DNA of 64,000 nt from Variovorax paradoxus B4. GTDB taxonomy: Bacteria > Pseudomonadota > Gammaproteobacteria > Burkholderiales > Burkholderiaceae_C. The first letter of the stretch is position 1, and each line of letters opens with the position of its first letter. Under the pieces are notes generated by a model. The model did not search any database. It was not told the DNA's origin and was given only the letters and a program-made list of their open reading frames with translations. Positions 62,604 through 64,000 of the stretch are shown piece after piece. The DNA is taken from positions 1-64,000 of the forward strand of contig NC_022247.1 in assembly GCF_000463015.1 (NCBI RefSeq), read 5' to 3'. The translations under genes were made by a program, and so were the position numbers.

Positions 62604-63890
62604 TCAGGCGTTGCGCGATCTGCCGAGCAGTGCGTAAAGAATGATCGCGCCGAAAGTGGCGGTTCCGATGCCGCCGAGGGCGAAGTCGCCGAACTTCAGC
62701 GTGAAGTCGCCGGTACCGATGATCAGCGTGATGGCGGCCACGATCAGGTTCTTGTTCTGCGAGAAGTCGACCTTGTTGTCGACCCAGATCTTGGCGCCCG
62801 CAATGGCGATGAGCCCGAACACCACGATGCTCACGCCGCCCATCACCGGCAGCGGAATGGCCTGGATCAGCGCGCCGAACTTGGGGCTGAAGCCCAGCAC
62901 CAGCGCGATGAGCGCGGCCACCACGAACACCGCCGTCGAGTAGATGCGCGTGGCCGCCATCACGCCGATGTTCTCGGCATAGGTGGTCACGCCCGTGCCG
63001 CCCGAGGCACCGCTCACCACGGTGGCGATGCCGTCGCCGATGAAGGCGCGGCCGATGTAGGGGTCGAGGTTGCGGCCGGTCATGGCCGTGACCGCCTTCA
63101 GGTGGCCGAGGTTCTCGGCCACCAGGATGATGGCCACGGGCGCGATCAGCAGCATGGCATTGGCCGTGAACACCGGCGCGGTGAAGGTCGGCAGGCCGAA
63201 CCAGGCCGCGTTGGCGATGCCGCTCAGGTCCACCGGCTTGCCAAGGCCCATGCCGTTGGTCAGCGCCGCATAGACCAGCGTGGCCAGGATCAGCCCGACC
63301 AGGATCAGGAGCCGCTGCAGCATGCCGCGCGTGAACACCGCCACCAGCCCCACGCAGAGGAAGGTGACGGCCTGCATCCACGAATCGAAATTGCTGGCCG
63401 CCATGTTCTTGATCGGCACGCCCGCCAGGTTGAGCCCGATCACCGCCACCACCGCGCCCGTGACCACCGGCGGCATGAAGCGCTCGATCCAGCCGGTGCC
63501 GATGGCCTGCACGAGGGCGCCGATCAGGATGTAGACCACCCCGCAGGCCACGATGCCGCCCAGCGCCACCGCGATGTTGGCGTTGGGCCCCTTGCCCGCA
63601 TAGCCGCTGGCCGCGATCACCACGCCGATGAACGCGAAGCTCGAGCCCAGGTAGCTGGGCACCTTGCCGCCCGTCACCAGGAAGAAGATCAGCGTGCCGA
63701 TGCCGCTCATCAGGATGGCGATGTTGGGATTGAAGCCCATCAGGATGGGCGCCAGCACCGTGGCGCCGAACATCGCGATCACGTGCTGCACGCCCATCGC
63801 GCCGGTCTGCAGCCAGGGCAGGCGTTCGTCGGGTGCGACCACGCTGCCCTCGGTGGCGGCGACTTCGCGCCAGCTGAACAGGTTGCTCAT
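62604..63890 (-). CDS. Uracil/xanthine permease (NCS2 family)
   Basis: A 428-residue transporter with about 12-14 membrane helices. The NCS2 signatures are visible: QHVIAMFGATVLAPILMG, a segment from VAENLGHLKAV through TGRNLDPYIGRAFIGDG that contains the conserved Glu, and GGTGVTTYAENIGVMAATRI. It is closest to UraA/RutG-type uracil permeases. Substrate could also be xanthine. Starts about 110 bases from the right edge. Confidence 0.92.
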   Translation of the reverse strand: MSNLFSWREVAATEGSVVAPDERLPWLQTGAMGVQHVIAMFGATVLAPILMGFNPNIAILMSGIGTLIFFLVTGGKVPSYLGSSFAFIGVVIAASGYAGKGPNANIAVALGGIVACGVVYILIGALVQAIGTGWIERFMPPVVTGAVVAVIGLNLAGVPIKNMAASNFDSWMQAVTFLCVGLVAVFTRGMLQRLLILVGLILATLVYAALTNGMGLGKPVDLSGIANAAWFGLPTFTAPVFTANAMLLIAPVAIILVAENLGHLKAVTAMTGRNLDPYIGRAFIGDGIATVVSGASGGTGVTTYAENIGVMAATRIYSTAVFVVAALIALVLGFSPKFGALIQAIPLPVMGGVSIVVFGLIAIAGAKIWVDNKVDFSQNKNLIVAAITLIIGTGDFTLKFGDFALGGIGTATFGAIILYALLGRSRNA

Positions 63891-63944
63891 GAGTGGTTAT
63901 CTCCTCGGTAGTTATGTTCCTGGGGGGCTTCTCTCGGCCCGCTG

Positions 63945-63968
63945 CCGCCCGCGTGCCGGGCGGGTTTT
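63945..63968 (+). terminator. Hairpin with T-tract near the right edge
   Basis: CCGCCCG (63945-63951), 5-base loop, CGGGCGG (63957-63963), then GTTTT. It has the form of a terminator on the plus strand, but no plus-strand gene is visible to use it, so it may be part of the leader of the leftward permease gene. Confidence 0.35.
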
Positions 63969-63976
63969 CTTCTTCG

Positions 63977-64000
63977 CTAGCGCGGCGGCAGCACCGCCAT
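63977..64000 (-). CDS. Possible C-terminal end of a gene entering from the right
   Basis: Reading left from the edge, ATG GCG GTG CTG CCG CCG CGC TAG is open for seven codons before a stop. It could be the last residues of a gene upstream of the permease. Nothing more can be said from this window. Confidence 0.2.
   Translation of the reverse strand: MAVLPPR

Overview
The window is high-GC chromosomal DNA beginning just upstream of dnaA. Gene content and protein style suggest a Comamonadaceae betaproteobacterium, most likely Variovorax or a close relative. This is an inference from dnaA-dnaN-gyrB without recF, the CysB-type LysR regulator, a PHA phasin, DUF4148- and RcnB-like exported proteins, and short AT-rich GCTAT/ATAGC palindromes. 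I saw no rRNA, tRNA, insertion sequence, prophage or CRISPR array. The region looks like core chromosome near the origin, with two parS sites, parAB, mnmG-rsmG and minCDE.

Layout. 0-5.4 kb: replication genes dnaA, dnaN, gyrB. 5.4-17.2 kb: small exported proteins including a tandem paralogous pair, a membrane metallophosphoesterase, a phasin, a PagL-type lipid A deacylase, a ybhP-clsB-ybhN phospholipid operon read leftward, a Spy/CpxP-like protein, a flavodoxin-like reductase and a pirin. 17.3-29.9 kb: an envelope island. A leftward operon encodes a VIT/vWA protein with a PEP-CTERM-like tail, an exosortase, an EpsI-like partner, a GT51 glycosyltransferase and a GNAT enzyme. It diverges from creD, a class A penicillin-binding protein and a small membrane-anchored protein, and the creBC two-component genes follow. 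The shared promoter region carries an exact match to the E. coli CreB site (TTCAC-N6-TTCAC), so the exosortase target and creD are probably one CreBC regulon.

29.9-30.4 kb: a 525-base intergenic region with an AT-rich tract, four TAG triplets, a GC-rich spacer and DnaA boxes. It resembles a replication origin or DnaA-titration locus but lies 30 kb from dnaA. 30.4-34.9 kb: a TerB-like protein, then divergent copper genes (copZ-cueR and copA) with MerR-type promoters on both sides. 35.0-37.4 kb: a leftward hydrolase-ACP-ketosynthase operon. 37.5-39.6 kb: a second two-component system. 39.7-44.3 kb: an old yellow enzyme, an AtuA-like protein plus enoyl-CoA hydratase pair, and a glutathione transferase.

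45.1-50.9 kb: mnmG, rsmG, a LysE-type exporter, parA, an alpha/beta hydrolase and parB, preceded by a run of palindromes. A perfect parS site lies inside mnmG and a 15/16 match lies inside rsmG. 51-57.5 kb: a CsgG-like lipoprotein, an FAD-linked D-lactate/glycolate oxidase, DinB, PduO, a CYTH protein, a GDSL esterase and an RcnB-like protein. 57.6-64 kb: a CysB-type regulator, a TetR regulator whose apparent operator is repeated ahead of a 37-residue membrane peptide and a hydrolase, minCDE, and a uracil/xanthine permease.
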